DNA from: Spirochaetae bacterium HGW-Spirochaetae-3
GTDB taxonomy: Bacteria; Spirochaetota; Spirochaetia; Treponematales; UBA12059
NCBI GenBank assembly: GCA_002839315.1
Contig: PGXV01000007.1
Coordinates: 129,934 to 193,933 of the forward strand
Direction of reading: 5' to 3'
DNA length: 64,000 nucleotides
Part shown: positions 8,100-16,642 of the stretch, piece after piece
How positions within the stretch are numbered: the stretch's first letter is position 1
How the letters are laid out: each line of letters begins with the position of its first letter
Notes under the pieces: model-generated
Told to the model about the DNA's origin: nothing
Seen by the model: the letters and a program-made list of their open reading frames with translations, nothing else
Databases searched by the model: none
Made by a program: the position numbers and the translations under genes

Positions 8100-8890
8100 A
8101 ACGAAAGATACTGGCGGCGATGGTCGCCGCTCTCGCCGTCGCGGCGGCCGGGGCCGAGGACCTGGACGCCCTGCTCGCCCGCAACGAGAGCCTGCCCAGG
8201 CCTCCGGCCTCCAAGAGCGACATGCGCATGGTGATCACCAATAAGGCCGGCCAGTCTCGCGTGCGTCTGATACACGCGTTATCGTCGACCGACGCCGACG
8301 GCACCGACCGCCAGCTCCTCGTGTTCCTGTCCCCGGCGGACGTGAAGGATACCCGATTCCTGACGATCGACTACGAGTCCGGCGGCAAGGAAGACGAGCA
8401 GTACCTGTTCCTACCGGCGCTCCGCAAGATTCGAACCATCGGCACCTCCGGTAGCGATTCCAAGACCGGCGCCTTCCTGGGCTCCGATTTCAGCTACGCC
8501 GACATAGGTACGCTGGAACGCGCCGACTTTACGGTCAAGGCCATAGGCGACGATACGATCGACGGCCGGCGCTATATCAAGGTCGAGTACCTGTCCAAGG
8601 GGCCGGCGACGATTAAGAAATACGGATACGGCAAGGTCGTTCGCTGGATCGACCCGGAGAACGCGACGAGCAGGCGCAGCGAGTACTACGACGCGTCCGG
8701 ACGGCTCGTGAAACGGCTCGACGTCCTCGGCCAGCGCCTCGTGGACGGAAAGTACTGGCAGTTCCAGAGCATGGAGATGAGCGACCTCGAGTCCGGCGGC
8801 AAGACGGCCTGGATATTCGAGAATATGAAGATCCTCCAGAGCATCGACGAGAATTACTTCACGCTCCGCTTCCTGGAGAGGGGCCGCTAA
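8096..8890 (+). CDS. LolA-like periplasmic outer-membrane lipoprotein-sorting-type protein
   Basis: 264 residues. Signal peptide MKRKILAAMVAALAVAAAGA, then a domain of the family annotated 'outer membrane lipoprotein-sorting protein', a half-open barrel that binds acyl chains. Typical segments are SDMRMVITNKAG, LLVFLSPADVKDTRFLTIDY, the EQYLFLPALRKIRTI strand, FLGSDFSYADIG and KYWQFQSMEMSDLESGGKT. Such proteins are often encoded beside COG1033 RND pumps. It starts at ATG 8096 with a 4-base overlap with the pump gene and shares one base with the next gene. Inferred role: periplasmic shuttle for a lipidic cargo expelled by the pump. The cargo is unknown. Confidence 0.85.
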   Translation: MKRKILAAMVAALAVAAAGAEDLDALLARNESLPRPPASKSDMRMVITNKAGQSRVRLIHALSSTDADGTDRQLLVFLSPADVKDTRFLTIDYESGGKEDEQYLFLPALRKIRTIGTSGSDSKTGAFLGSDFSYADIGTLERADFTVKAIGDDTIDGRRYIKVEYLSKGPATIKKYGYGKVVRWIDPENATSRRSEYYDASGRLVKRLDVLGQRLVDGKYWQFQSMEMSDLESGGKTAWIFENMKILQSIDENYFTLRFLERGR

Positions 8891-10281
8891 TGGCCTCGTC
8901 ACGATCCGGGGCGGCACGCGTCGCGCTCGTTCTCGGCATCGTCGCCGCGGTCGCGATGCCCGCGTCGGCGGACGACGGTGCGCGAGCCGTAGACGCGAGC
9001 GTCTCGGGTTGGGGCGCCGCCTCCGCGTACCTCCGGCCGTCCAAGGACGAGCCGCTCGCGAACGTCGGCCTCCGCGGCGCGTTCGTCGTAGACGGATACG
9101 CGTTCGACGCCATCGGCTTCCGCTTGGCCGCGGAAGGCTACGGTAACCTGGCGGGGCTATGCGACGGCGCCGATTGGAGTTCGTCGTACCCCGACCCGCT
9201 GTCGCTAGTAGCGACGGGCAACGACAGGCTCGTCGCGGCGCTCGACCTCAAGGAAGCCTGGTTCGACTTCGCCGTCGGGACCCTCGACGCCAGGATAGGC
9301 AAGCAGGTGATAGCCTGGGGCCTCGCCGACGGCAACAACCCGACCGATACGGTAAACGCGCGCCACGTCGGGACCCGCCTCGTCTCTACGCTCGACGAGC
9401 AGAAGATGGGCTCGATAGCGGCCAACCTGGTCTACAACCTGCCCGGCAACCTCGGGACGGTCCAGGGAATATTCATGCCGGTCTCCGTACCGAACGATAT
9501 GGCGTCTATGGCGATGACTATCGTCGAAGGCCCCATGACTATCGTTATTAAGGACGACGAATCCCCGGCCCTTGCGCTCTCGAACATCGAAGGCGGCTTG
9601 CGGACGCTGTTGTACGCTGGGAACCTGTCGTTCTCGGCGAGCTGGCTATGTTATCTGGACCGCTACCCCGATTACACGCAGTCGGGGTCATTCCCCTCGA
9701 TAACGCTTTCGCCGTTCCACGGACGCGTCAACCAGTTCGGCGCCGACGCGGCCTGGCTGTTGGGCGGCTACGACCTGCGTACCGAGTGGTCGCTGTCGCT
9801 GACCGAGGACGCCGACGGCTCGGACCCGCTCGTCAAGAATCCGTCGCTGTCCGGCGTCGTCCAGGGGTCCCGGTCGTTCCTCGACGGAACGGTCACCGCG
9901 TCGCTCGCGTGGGCGCCGCGCCTCGTCTTTAGCCACGAGGCGGCGTCGCCCGGCGGAACGGACGTCGCCGACATGATGGCCGAGTATAACGGCCAGGCCT
10001 ACGCGTTCGAGCAGGCCGGCAGCGTCCGCCTGGCGGGGAAATTCCTCGGCGAGACGCTCCAGCCCGAGGCTCTATTCCTCGCGAGCCTCGAGGCCCGCGA
10101 CTGGCTCGCGACGTTCTCTACGACGTACAACGTCGCCGACGGCGTCAACCTCAAGGGCGGCCTCGGCTTCTACGGTTCGTTCCGCGCGGCGGACGATCCC
10201 GAGCGCGAATGGGGACTCTTCTCCAACTCAAGGACCATCGATAACGACTACCTGTACGTGGAGCTTCGCCTGAGTTATTGA
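8890..10281 (+). CDS. Outer-membrane beta-barrel protein (DUF1302-like) of the RND operon
   Basis: 463 residues. Signal peptide ending PASA before DDGARAV, then many amphipathic strands. The motif KEAWFDFAVGTLDARIGKQV followed by IAWGLADGNNPTDTVNAR resembles DUF1302-type barrels (the 'WG..D...P.D..N' pattern). It ends YLYVELRLSY, an aromatic-terminated last strand. The start overlaps the preceding stop by one base (TAATG). As third gene of an inner-membrane pump, periplasmic carrier and barrel set, it is probably the outer-membrane end of the pathway. It could instead be a channel or receptor for the same compound. The stop codon lies within the promoter of the next transcription unit. Confidence 0.78.
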   Translation: MASSRSGAARVALVLGIVAAVAMPASADDGARAVDASVSGWGAASAYLRPSKDEPLANVGLRGAFVVDGYAFDAIGFRLAAEGYGNLAGLCDGADWSSSYPDPLSLVATGNDRLVAALDLKEAWFDFAVGTLDARIGKQVIAWGLADGNNPTDTVNARHVGTRLVSTLDEQKMGSIAANLVYNLPGNLGTVQGIFMPVSVPNDMASMAMTIVEGPMTIVIKDDESPALALSNIEGGLRTLLYAGNLSFSASWLCYLDRYPDYTQSGSFPSITLSPFHGRVNQFGADAAWLLGGYDLRTEWSLSLTEDADGSDPLVKNPSLSGVVQGSRSFLDGTVTASLAWAPRLVFSHEAASPGGTDVADMMAEYNGQAYAFEQAGSVRLAGKFLGETLQPEALFLASLEARDWLATFSTTYNVADGVNLKGGLGFYGSFRAADDPEREWGLFSNSRTIDNDYLYVELRLSY

Positions 10282-10305
10282 CGCGAAGGCGCTTTCCGCT
10301 ATAAA
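10278..10305 (+). promoter_or_regulatory. Promoter of the cobalamin riboswitch and TonB receptor
   Basis: TTGACG at 10278-10283 and TATAAA at 10300-10305, 16-base spacing. The -35 overlaps the stop codon of the preceding gene. The predicted start, near 10312, is just before the riboswitch. Confidence 0.6.
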
Positions 10306-10312
10306 CCTATCG

Positions 10313-10505
10313 GCGACTAGTCCCGGGAACGTGGAACGCGGTGAGAATCCGCGGCGGACCCGCCACTGTAAGCGCTACGGTCAGGACCTGCGCCATCGCG
10401 AGAGCGAGGGGCGCGGCCATTGCCGCCGTTAAAGGCGACGAGAAGGCGTTCCTGAACCGGTTGGACGCGCGAGCCAGGATACCGTCCGGGACATAAGGCT
10501 CCGCC
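10313..10505 (+). promoter_or_regulatory. Cobalamin (B12) riboswitch
   Basis: Conserved cobalamin-element parts occur in order: GGGAACGTGG near 10324, GGTGAGAATCC at about 10340, the B12 box GCCACTGTAAGC at about 10362-10373, and GCGAGCCAGGATACC near 10470-10484. Between them lie the variable stems. In this class the aptamer binds adenosyl- or aqua-cobalamin and lowers downstream expression. It precedes a TonB-dependent receptor. A GC-rich hairpin (GGCGGCGCCGCC) directly after it may be part of the expression platform. Confidence 0.92.
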
Positions 10506-10547
10506 GATAGGCGGCGGCGCCGCCTTCGAGGATCGAGGAGTCCCTGC

Positions 10548-10592
10548 ATGAAACCCGCCCACCCGGCGGGCCGGCGTCGCCGCGGCGACTAA
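10548..10592 (+). CDS. Possible 14-codon leader ORF inside the riboswitch leader
   Basis: ATG 10548 encodes MKPAHPAGRRRRGD. It is preceded by GAGGATCGAGGAG with good spacing and ends 82 bases before the receptor start. The frame contains a CCCGCC/GGCGGG hairpin. It could be a regulatory leader peptide or chance; there is no homology to support it. Confidence 0.2.
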   Translation: MKPAHPAGRRRRGD

Positions 10593-10639
10593 CCCGGTCC
10601 GCGAACGCGCCAAGACAATCAGGCTCGTCGTCCTCTCTG

Positions 10640-10659
10640 GCCCGGATAGCATTCCGGGC
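10640..10659 (+). promoter_or_regulatory. Hairpin abutting the ribosome-binding site of the TonB receptor
   Basis: GCCCGGA at 10640-10646 pairs with TCCGGGC at 10653-10659 around a 6-base loop. The Shine-Dalgarno sequence GGAAAGGA begins at the next base. It is a plausible part of a translation-control expression platform for the upstream riboswitch. Confidence 0.4.
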
Positions 10660-10674
10660 GGAAAGGATAGGCAC

Positions 10675-12579
10675 ATGCGCAGGATCGCATGCATTTCAAT
10701 CGTGGCGTCGCTCGCGGTAGCGGGGGCGTTCGCGCAAGCGACGGCGGAATCCGTCGACTTGGGCGAGATTTCGGTCGTGGCCGAGAGCTGGAGCCCCGTC
10801 GCGCTGGCTCCCGGCGGCTCCATCGCCGTCGTCACGGAATCGGACGTAGCGGCCTCGGGCGCTACGAACGCCGCCGAGGCCCTGGAAGCGGTCGTCGGTT
10901 TCCATTCCGGCGACTATGGATACGCCGGCAGCGTGAGGGCCCCGTCTTTCCGCGGCGCTAGTTCCAGCCAGGTCCTCGTGATCGTCGACGGCGTCCGTCG
11001 CAACGACGCGCGTTCCGCCAACGTGGACCTGTCGGATATACCCGCCGAGTCCATCGAGCGCATAGAGGTGCTCAAGGGCGGCGCGTCGTCGTTGTACGGC
11101 GCCGACGCGGTCGGCGGCGTCATCGTCATCACCACGAAGCACGGCGGCGATACCAAGGCGACGATCAGCGCGGAGAACGCGACGTACCCGCTCGCCGTCG
11201 GCGGCGACGCCTCGTACCTGGCTTCCGCCCAGAGGCTCGGCTTGGCCGGTCAGGCCACGATCGGCGCGGTCGGGGTCTCGGCGTCCGCGTCCGTCGACCG
11301 CGCCTCGGACTCGTTCCCCGCCGTAGCCGGCGACGGTTCCGTCCTCGTACGCGACAATGCCGACCTGCTAGCCGTGATAGCCTCCGTCGGGGCCGAGGCT
11401 CCCGCGCTCGGAGGCATCGTTACGGCGTCCGCCTCCGGGCGGTACGCGGATATGGGCCTGCCGGGCACGACCGGCTGGGCCACTCCCGAGGCCAGGCAGG
11501 TCAACGCCGACGCCCGGGGAACGGTCGACTACACCAACGATACGCTCGCGGGCGGGACGCTCGTCCTCGACGCCTCGGCCTTCGGCTCCTGGTCCCTGAT
11601 GGACTACGAGAACCCGGCGACTTCGGAGGACAGCCGGCACGAGTCGGTCTCCGCCGGCTCCGACCTCCGTTCCCGGCTCTTCCTGGGCGACAGCGTCGAA
11701 CTGCCCGCCGGGCTCGAGTTCCGGTTCGACGGCGGGGAGAGCACGAACCTGGGGGCGGAGTACCGAACCCGGCTACACGTCGGCGCCTACGCCGCTCCGG
11801 TCCTCTCGCCCGTAGAGCGCCTGCAGGTCTCGCCGTCGGTACGGTTCGACTGGTACGACGACTACACGGCCGGCCTTACCTACGCCCTGGGCGTGTCCGG
11901 CCTGGCGTCGGATTCGCTGACGCTGAAGGTCACGGGGGGGCGTTCGTACCGGGCGCCTTCCTTCAACGACCTGTATTGGCTGGACGCGTATATGCAGGGG
12001 AATCCCGACCTCGACCCGGAGACCTCCTGGTACGTCGAGGCCGGGGCGGAGGCGCGGACGGGCGTCGTCGACTGGTCTTTGTTCGGATACGCCAGGTATA
12101 CCGAGGACCTGATCACCTGGACTGACGACGACGGCGACTGGGTCTATATCGCGGAGAACCTCGACGCCGCGGCCTTCTTCGGCACCGACGCCGAGGCGAG
12201 CCTGGATCTCGGCGGCTTCGACGTCGCGGCCTCGTACGCGCTGCTGCTGTCCTATAGCCTCGCCGGCGGGAAGACCCTCTCGGACGGCGCGCGCATGGTC
12301 AATACGCCCGTGCATACGATCAAGCTGGAGCCCGGCTACGAGTCGGGCGGCCTCAGGCTGAGCCTGCGCGGATCGTGGCGTAGCGAGCGCTATATCAACG
12401 CGACGACGACGCTGGACCCGGTATTCCTGCTCGGCGCCCGAGCGCAGTACGCGATCCAGGACTCGGTCAGCGTATACCTCGACGCGGACAACCTGCTTAA
12501 CGCGGACTACGTCGAGACGAACGGGTATCCCATGCCCGGGATGACGCTGAAGACCGGGATACGTATTACCTTGGACTGA
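10675..12579 (+). CDS. TonB-dependent outer-membrane receptor, probably for cobalamin (BtuB-like)
   Basis: 634 residues. Signal peptide MRRIACISIVASLAVAGAFA, then a candidate TonB-box segment, a plug domain (residues about 50-160: VTESDVAASGATNAAEAL, PSFRGASSSQVLVIVDGVRR, then the block from IERIEVLKGGASSLYGADAV to GGVIVITTK), then a 22-strand-type barrel with SYRAPSFNDLYW and NPDLDPETSW. BtuB-type receptors take corrinoids across the outer membrane using TonB energy. The cobalamin riboswitch upstream supports that substrate. The protein ends in ITLD rather than with an aromatic residue. No btuFCD genes follow; the ABC importer must be elsewhere. Confidence 0.92.
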   Translation: MRRIACISIVASLAVAGAFAQATAESVDLGEISVVAESWSPVALAPGGSIAVVTESDVAASGATNAAEALEAVVGFHSGDYGYAGSVRAPSFRGASSSQVLVIVDGVRRNDARSANVDLSDIPAESIERIEVLKGGASSLYGADAVGGVIVITTKHGGDTKATISAENATYPLAVGGDASYLASAQRLGLAGQATIGAVGVSASASVDRASDSFPAVAGDGSVLVRDNADLLAVIASVGAEAPALGGIVTASASGRYADMGLPGTTGWATPEARQVNADARGTVDYTNDTLAGGTLVLDASAFGSWSLMDYENPATSEDSRHESVSAGSDLRSRLFLGDSVELPAGLEFRFDGGESTNLGAEYRTRLHVGAYAAPVLSPVERLQVSPSVRFDWYDDYTAGLTYALGVSGLASDSLTLKVTGGRSYRAPSFNDLYWLDAYMQGNPDLDPETSWYVEAGAEARTGVVDWSLFGYARYTEDLITWTDDDGDWVYIAENLDAAAFFGTDAEASLDLGGFDVAASYALLLSYSLAGGKTLSDGARMVNTPVHTIKLEPGYESGGLRLSLRGSWRSERYINATTTLDPVFLLGARAQYAIQDSVSVYLDADNLLNADYVETNGYPMPGMTLKTGIRITLD

Positions 12580-12604
12580 CGGGGCTAGCTATCCCGAGTA
12601 GGCT

Positions 12605-12642
12605 CCGGGCGTGTTCTCCAAACGCGCCCGGACGCGTATACT
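12605..12642 (+). promoter_or_regulatory. Inverted repeat and -10 element before the PTS EIIA gene
   Basis: CCGGGCG at 12605-12611 is inverted as CGCCCGG at 12625-12631, so the transcript can form a hairpin. TATACT at 12637-12642 is a good -10 box, but the -35 region inside the repeat (TTCTCC) is weak. The repeat may end the receptor transcript or act as an operator. Confidence 0.4.
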
Positions 12643-12662
12643 ATCGATAAGGAGCCTCAACT

Positions 12663-13121
12663 ATGGATATTCCCGCCCTGCTCGCCCGCGGCGGCGTCTG
12701 GTATAACGTTCCCGGAAAGACCTCGGCGGAATTCATCGAGGCGTTCGTCGGCGCGGTTCGATTGCCTGAGGGCGTCAACCGGAGCGATCTCGCCCAGGCC
12801 TGCGCCAGGCGCGAGGCCTCGTCGCCTACGGCTATGGGACGCGGGCTAGCGTTCCCCCATCCCGGCGTGCCAATGGCTACGAAGCCGGAAGACGCCTTCA
12901 TCGCGGTCGCGTACCCGCGATTCCCGATAGACTGGAAGGCGCCGGACGAGGCCCCGGTCAAGGCGGTATTCCTTATTATATCCGGCTCGCGCAACGAGCA
13001 CTTGACGACGCTATCCACGCTGGCCAAGCTGTGCGGGGACGACGAGTTCTACGCGGCCCTCCAGAAGGAGGTCCCGCTCGAGGCTCTGGTGGCGCTGGTC
13101 AAGAAGAAGGCGCAGCCCTAG
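12663..13121 (+). CDS. PTS EIIA domain protein, fructose/Ntr type
   Basis: 152 residues covering one PTS_EIIA type-2 domain. The active-site segment MGRGLAFPHPG carries the phosphohistidine in the usual (R)xAxPH context; IAVAYPRFPIDW, VKAVFLIISGSRNEHLTTLS and the C-terminal helices also fit. Standalone proteins of this kind (PtsN-like) usually regulate rather than transport and accept phosphate from HPr or NPr. Its N-terminus is Ntr-like rather than joined to EIIB/EIIC. AAGGAG lies 8 bases before ATG. With the EI-HPr operon at 1-2430 it could complete a regulatory phosphorelay. Confidence 0.88.
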   Translation: MDIPALLARGGVWYNVPGKTSAEFIEAFVGAVRLPEGVNRSDLAQACARREASSPTAMGRGLAFPHPGVPMATKPEDAFIAVAYPRFPIDWKAPDEAPVKAVFLIISGSRNEHLTTLSTLAKLCGDDEFYAALQKEVPLEALVALVKKKAQP

Positions 13122-13133
13122 CCGGGCGGGCTC

Positions 13134-13733
13134 TTAGCGCTTCTTGCCCTGCCCCACGAGATAGGTCTCGAAGCTGACGGATCGGCACGCCTCGGGCTTG
13201 AACGCGCGGGCGCTTGAGAACGACAGCTTCATGCGGTCGAGCAGCTCGCGCTGTCCGCCGCCCATGAACAGCTTCGCGACGACCGAGCCGCCCGGCTTGA
13301 GGAATTCGTCGGCGTAATCGAGCACCGCCTCGACGATGGCCTCGGACCGGTCCGTATCCAGGCCCTTGTTGCCGCTCGTAGCGGGCGCAGCGTCGGACAG
13401 CACGACGTCGAAGGGACCGCGCTCGGCGAGAGCGGCCTTGACGGCGGCGTCATAGAGGTCGCCGCGAAGGAAGTAGAAGTTGTCGTAGCTCGGGCTGACG
13501 CCCAGAGCTTGCAGATCGACCGCGGCGAGGAATCCCCTGCCGGCGAGCCGCTTGAGGACCCAAAGGCTCCAGCTGCCCGGGGCCGCGCCTATGTCGAGTA
13601 TCCTGGAGCCGGGCTTTATTAGGCCGAACTTCTTGTCCAGCTCTTCTAGTTTATATACGGATCTTGCCGGATAGCCCTCCTTCTTGGCCTTGAGCGACCA
13701 GAAATCGGGTTTTTCGTAATTTGAAGCGGCCAT
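13134..13733 (-). CDS. rlmE: 23S rRNA (uridine-2'-O)-methyltransferase RlmE (FtsJ/RrmJ)
   Basis: 199 residues, the normal RlmE length. It methylates the 2'-O of U2552 (E. coli numbering) in the large-subunit A loop. SAM-binding motif ILDIGAAPGSWS at residues 45-56. The catalytic K-D-K-E set is complete: Lys28 (SVYKLEELD), Asp114 (VLSDAAP), Lys154 (VAKLF) and Glu189 (SFETYLV). ATG is preceded by GAGG. It is convergent with the EIIA gene (12-base gap) and divergent from the BFN gene. Confidence 0.96.
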   Translation of the reverse strand: MAASNYEKPDFWSLKAKKEGYPARSVYKLEELDKKFGLIKPGSRILDIGAAPGSWSLWVLKRLAGRGFLAAVDLQALGVSPSYDNFYFLRGDLYDAAVKAALAERGPFDVVLSDAAPATSGNKGLDTDRSEAIVEAVLDYADEFLKPGGSVVAKLFMGGGQRELLDRMKLSFSSARAFKPEACRSVSFETYLVGQGKKR

Positions 13734-13764
13734 TCATATCCTCGCGTAGTTTTGCGTCCAAAGG

Positions 13765-13794
13765 CTTACATTGAGCGTTCTCTGCGTCTATACT
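13765..13794 (+). promoter_or_regulatory. Promoter of the BFN-UVR gene
   Basis: CTTACA at 13765-13770 and TATACT at 13789-13794 with 18-base spacing, in the 77-base divergent gap with rlmE. The predicted start, near 13801, gives a leader of about 10 bases. Confidence 0.5.
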
Positions 13795-13810
13795 ATACCC
13801 GGAAGCAAGC

Positions 13811-14413
13811 ATGGGATCAAATACCTTCGTACGAGCCGACGTCTGGACGGTTGCCCAGACCGATCAAGGGAATGTCGTCCTCATCAGGCCGAAAGAGTCG
13901 GACCTGGTCGTTCCTATCTTCATAGGACAGCTCGAGACCCAGTCCATACTGATAGGGCTCGGACGCCTCGAGATGCCGAGGCCGCTGACCCACGATCTCT
14001 TGATGTCGGTAATGGGCGCCCTGGAGGCCGAGCTGGTCAGGATAGAGATCCGCGACCTGCACGACCGTACCTTTTTCGCCAACGTGGTCATCAAGGTCGG
14101 ACACGGGGAGATAATCCTCGACGCCAGGCCGTCGGACGCCATCTCATTAGCCGTCCGTAGCCACGCCGAGGTATATATTGCCGAAGACATCGTCGAGACG
14201 GCGGGCGTACCCGTCGATATGATTCGGGAAAGTAGTACGGTAGACGAATCGTCTCCGGATGACGGCCCGGTCATAACCAGCGTCGAGTCGATGGGACCTC
14301 CCGGCCCCGAGATGGAGCGGGCGCTTCTGAACGCGGAGCTTGAGGACGCGATCCAGAACGAGGATTACGAGAGAGCGGCGTTGGTCCGGGATCGGCTCCG
14401 CGAGCTTCTCTGA
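13811..14413 (+). CDS. Bifunctional nuclease (BFN/DUF151) domain protein with C-terminal UVR motif
   Basis: 200 residues. Residues about 5-135 form the BFN domain: VVLIRPKESDLVVPIFIGQLE, then LTHDLLMSVMGALEAELVRI, the VVIKVGHGEIILDARPSDAI core and LAVRSHAEVYI. The last 35 residues (ALLNAELEDAIQNEDYERAA, LVRDRLREL) are a UVR motif as found in UvrB, UvrC and McsA. BFN proteins were described as having DNase/RNase activity in plants; in bacteria the role is not settled. The UVR motif suggests a protein-protein contact. ATG follows GGAAG. The gene stands alone between rlmE and the SpoIIE phosphatase. Confidence 0.9.
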   Translation: MGSNTFVRADVWTVAQTDQGNVVLIRPKESDLVVPIFIGQLETQSILIGLGRLEMPRPLTHDLLMSVMGALEAELVRIEIRDLHDRTFFANVVIKVGHGEIILDARPSDAISLAVRSHAEVYIAEDIVETAGVPVDMIRESSTVDESSPDDGPVITSVESMGPPGPEMERALLNAELEDAIQNEDYERAALVRDRLRELL

Positions 14414-14481
14414 CGCTATTCGCGGATTATTCCTTCCAATAGCGACGAAAAACGCGCTACAATGGCCCTTCTGGGGGCGAC

Positions 14482-16638
14482 GTGGCACGACGATTGGCAT
14501 TTCTATCGACGTTCATGCTGGCGGTATTCGTAGCGGGAGCTCAGCCCGTGGACCTAAGCGCGGTAGACGCGTACGTCCGGCCCGGCTTCTCGCTGGAGTG
14601 GGTGTTCCAGACGCCGTTGCCTGGAGAGGCGTCCTGGACGGTCGTCCCCGGCGACGCCGGGAATCGCCCGCTCGTCATGAGGGACCTCGACCTCCCGGGA
14701 GCCCTGGAACGCCGACTCCTGCCCATCGGACGCGAGGATCCGAGGAAGTACTGCGTCATGCTTCCCTTCGACGCCGGAGAAGAGTTGTTGGCGTCGAAGA
14801 CGGGCGTCGGCCTCTACTTGGCTCAGATCGGCCAGAATTGGCAGATATACCTCAACGGCGCCCTCGTTCGGGACGAGACCTATACCGCCGGAGACGGCAC
14901 GATGCGCGTCGAGCGGGCGGTGCGCGGAGCCCTCGTAGAGCTCGACGCGCGCTACCTGAGGCGGGGCCGGAACCGCCTGACCATCATGGTCATGGGCGAT
15001 CCCCGCGACGACCGCACGGGTCTCTTCATGGGCGGTCCCTATCTTATCGATTCGTACGACAGACTCGAGGCGATGCGGAGCGAGGGCATCAAGCTCATCC
15101 TCATCGGCATCTATTTCTTCTTCGGCCTCTACCACGCGATGCTCTTCGCGCTTCGGCCGAAAGCCAAGGCCTATCTCTATTACGGCATCGCCACCTCCCT
15201 CCTGTCGATCTACCTCTTTTGCCGTACATTCTTGGTCTACGATGTCATCCTCGATACCCGTATCATCAAGGCCGCGGAGCTGGGGGCCCTATTCATGCTG
15301 GTGCCGGCCTTCATGGCCTTCTTCGATACGGCGCTCGGTCGGCGCGTGTCGGCCTTCGCCAAGGCCTATGGCGCCCTGTTCGGCCTGGCGGCCGTCCTGC
15401 GCGTCTTCTTCTGGAGCGAGGCCTTCCTTCGGCTATGGCAGTTCACCGTCGCGGCGCCAGTCCTGTACGTGATCGTCGTAGACATAGTCGCGCCGATAGT
15501 CGCGTCTATACGCGGCTACGACGGCCCCAGGAGCCATACCCTTCCGGGCCGCCTGCTAGGCGGGCTCGCGAGCACCGACGCGTCCAAGCTACTCGTCGGT
15601 TCGCTGGTCGTGGGCGTCGCCCTGATACTCGACATCTTCGGCTTGAATTCGGGTCGATCGGTGACCTATTCCGCTTACGCTTACCTGCTCCTCGTGTTCG
15701 GGACGGCAGCGACGCTCGCCGGGCAATTCGTGCGGGCCTACGAGAGGAGCGAGGTGCTCGGCGCCGACCTTTCCAGGCGCGTAGAAGCGCGTTCCGCCGA
15801 ACTGGAGGCCACGCTCTCCGAGCAGAAAACGCTCGGCGTCCGACTGTCGGAGGCCAGCTCGCGGCTGCAGGCTAGCGTCGAGGCGTCCGCGAAGGACATG
15901 CGCGTAGCGACGCGCGTCCAGCAGGGCTTCTTCCCGAGCGCCGCCCCGAACAACGAACACTGGGACGCGGCGTTCTCGTTCGCGCCCGCCAGCGGTATCT
16001 CGGGCGATTTCTACGATTTTTATATGCGCGGCGACAGGCTTGACGGCATGGTGGTGGGCGACGTCTCCGGTCACGGTATCGCGTCCGGCCTTATTACCGT
16101 GCTGGCCCGGTCGATATTCCACCGCAACTTCCACGAGCTTCGGACCAGGAGCCTCGGTTCCATCATGGAATCGATCAACGCCGAGTTGATTCCGGAGCTC
16201 TCGTCGGTCGATCATTTCGTAACGGCGGCGCTGCTTCGCTTCGAGGCGGGCGGCGGGGTAGAGTACGCGAACGCGGCCCACGCGGAGATCCTGTACCGCG
16301 GCGCGGACAAGATCAGGGCCGCTACGCTCAAACCCAAGGGCCAGGGCGGGTACAAGGGGCCTCCGCTCGGTCGCGAGGGGATAGAGTCGCCGTACGCCTC
16401 CATGCGCTTCAAGCTAAACTCGGGAGACGCGATCCTGGTCTATACCGACGGGTTCGACGAGGCTAAGAACGTCGACGGCGCGCCGTTCGGCATCGACGGG
16501 ATGCTCGGCGCCCTCAGCGCGGCTCCCGAGGGAGACGCGGCGCAGATGCTCGACTTCATCGTCCGGGAATGGCGCTTCCACGTGAGCGGATCCAAGATAG
16601 CCGACGACGCGACAGCCGTCCTTATCAAGAAGCTGTAG
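14482..16638 (+). CDS. 7TMR-DISM sensor with SpoIIE-type PP2C phosphatase domain
   Basis: 718 residues. Signal peptide (cleavage near VFVAGA), an extracytoplasmic DISM-type beta domain to about residue 185 (PRKYCVMLPFDAGEELLASK, the LAQIGQNWQIYLNG segment, RYLRRGRNRLTIMVMGD), seven membrane helices (about 195-420), a coiled coil (about 425-480: RVEARSAELEATLSEQKTLG), then a SpoIIE phosphatase domain: DFYDFYMRGDRLDGMVVGD with VSGHGIASGLI, and ILVYTDGFDEAKN. It should sense a periplasmic ligand and dephosphorylate a cytoplasmic Ser/Thr target, commonly an anti-sigma-factor antagonist. No such partner is encoded next to it. Start is GTG with CTGGGGG upstream. Confidence 0.92.
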   Translation: MARRLAFLSTFMLAVFVAGAQPVDLSAVDAYVRPGFSLEWVFQTPLPGEASWTVVPGDAGNRPLVMRDLDLPGALERRLLPIGREDPRKYCVMLPFDAGEELLASKTGVGLYLAQIGQNWQIYLNGALVRDETYTAGDGTMRVERAVRGALVELDARYLRRGRNRLTIMVMGDPRDDRTGLFMGGPYLIDSYDRLEAMRSEGIKLILIGIYFFFGLYHAMLFALRPKAKAYLYYGIATSLLSIYLFCRTFLVYDVILDTRIIKAAELGALFMLVPAFMAFFDTALGRRVSAFAKAYGALFGLAAVLRVFFWSEAFLRLWQFTVAAPVLYVIVVDIVAPIVASIRGYDGPRSHTLPGRLLGGLASTDASKLLVGSLVVGVALILDIFGLNSGRSVTYSAYAYLLLVFGTAATLAGQFVRAYERSEVLGADLSRRVEARSAELEATLSEQKTLGVRLSEASSRLQASVEASAKDMRVATRVQQGFFPSAAPNNEHWDAAFSFAPASGISGDFYDFYMRGDRLDGMVVGDVSGHGIASGLITVLARSIFHRNFHELRTRSLGSIMESINAELIPELSSVDHFVTAALLRFEAGGGVEYANAAHAEILYRGADKIRAATLKPKGQGGYKGPPLGREGIESPYASMRFKLNSGDAILVYTDGFDEAKNVDGAPFGIDGMLGALSAAPEGDAAQMLDFIVREWRFHVSGSKIADDATAVLIKKL

Positions 16639-16642
16639 CGGG

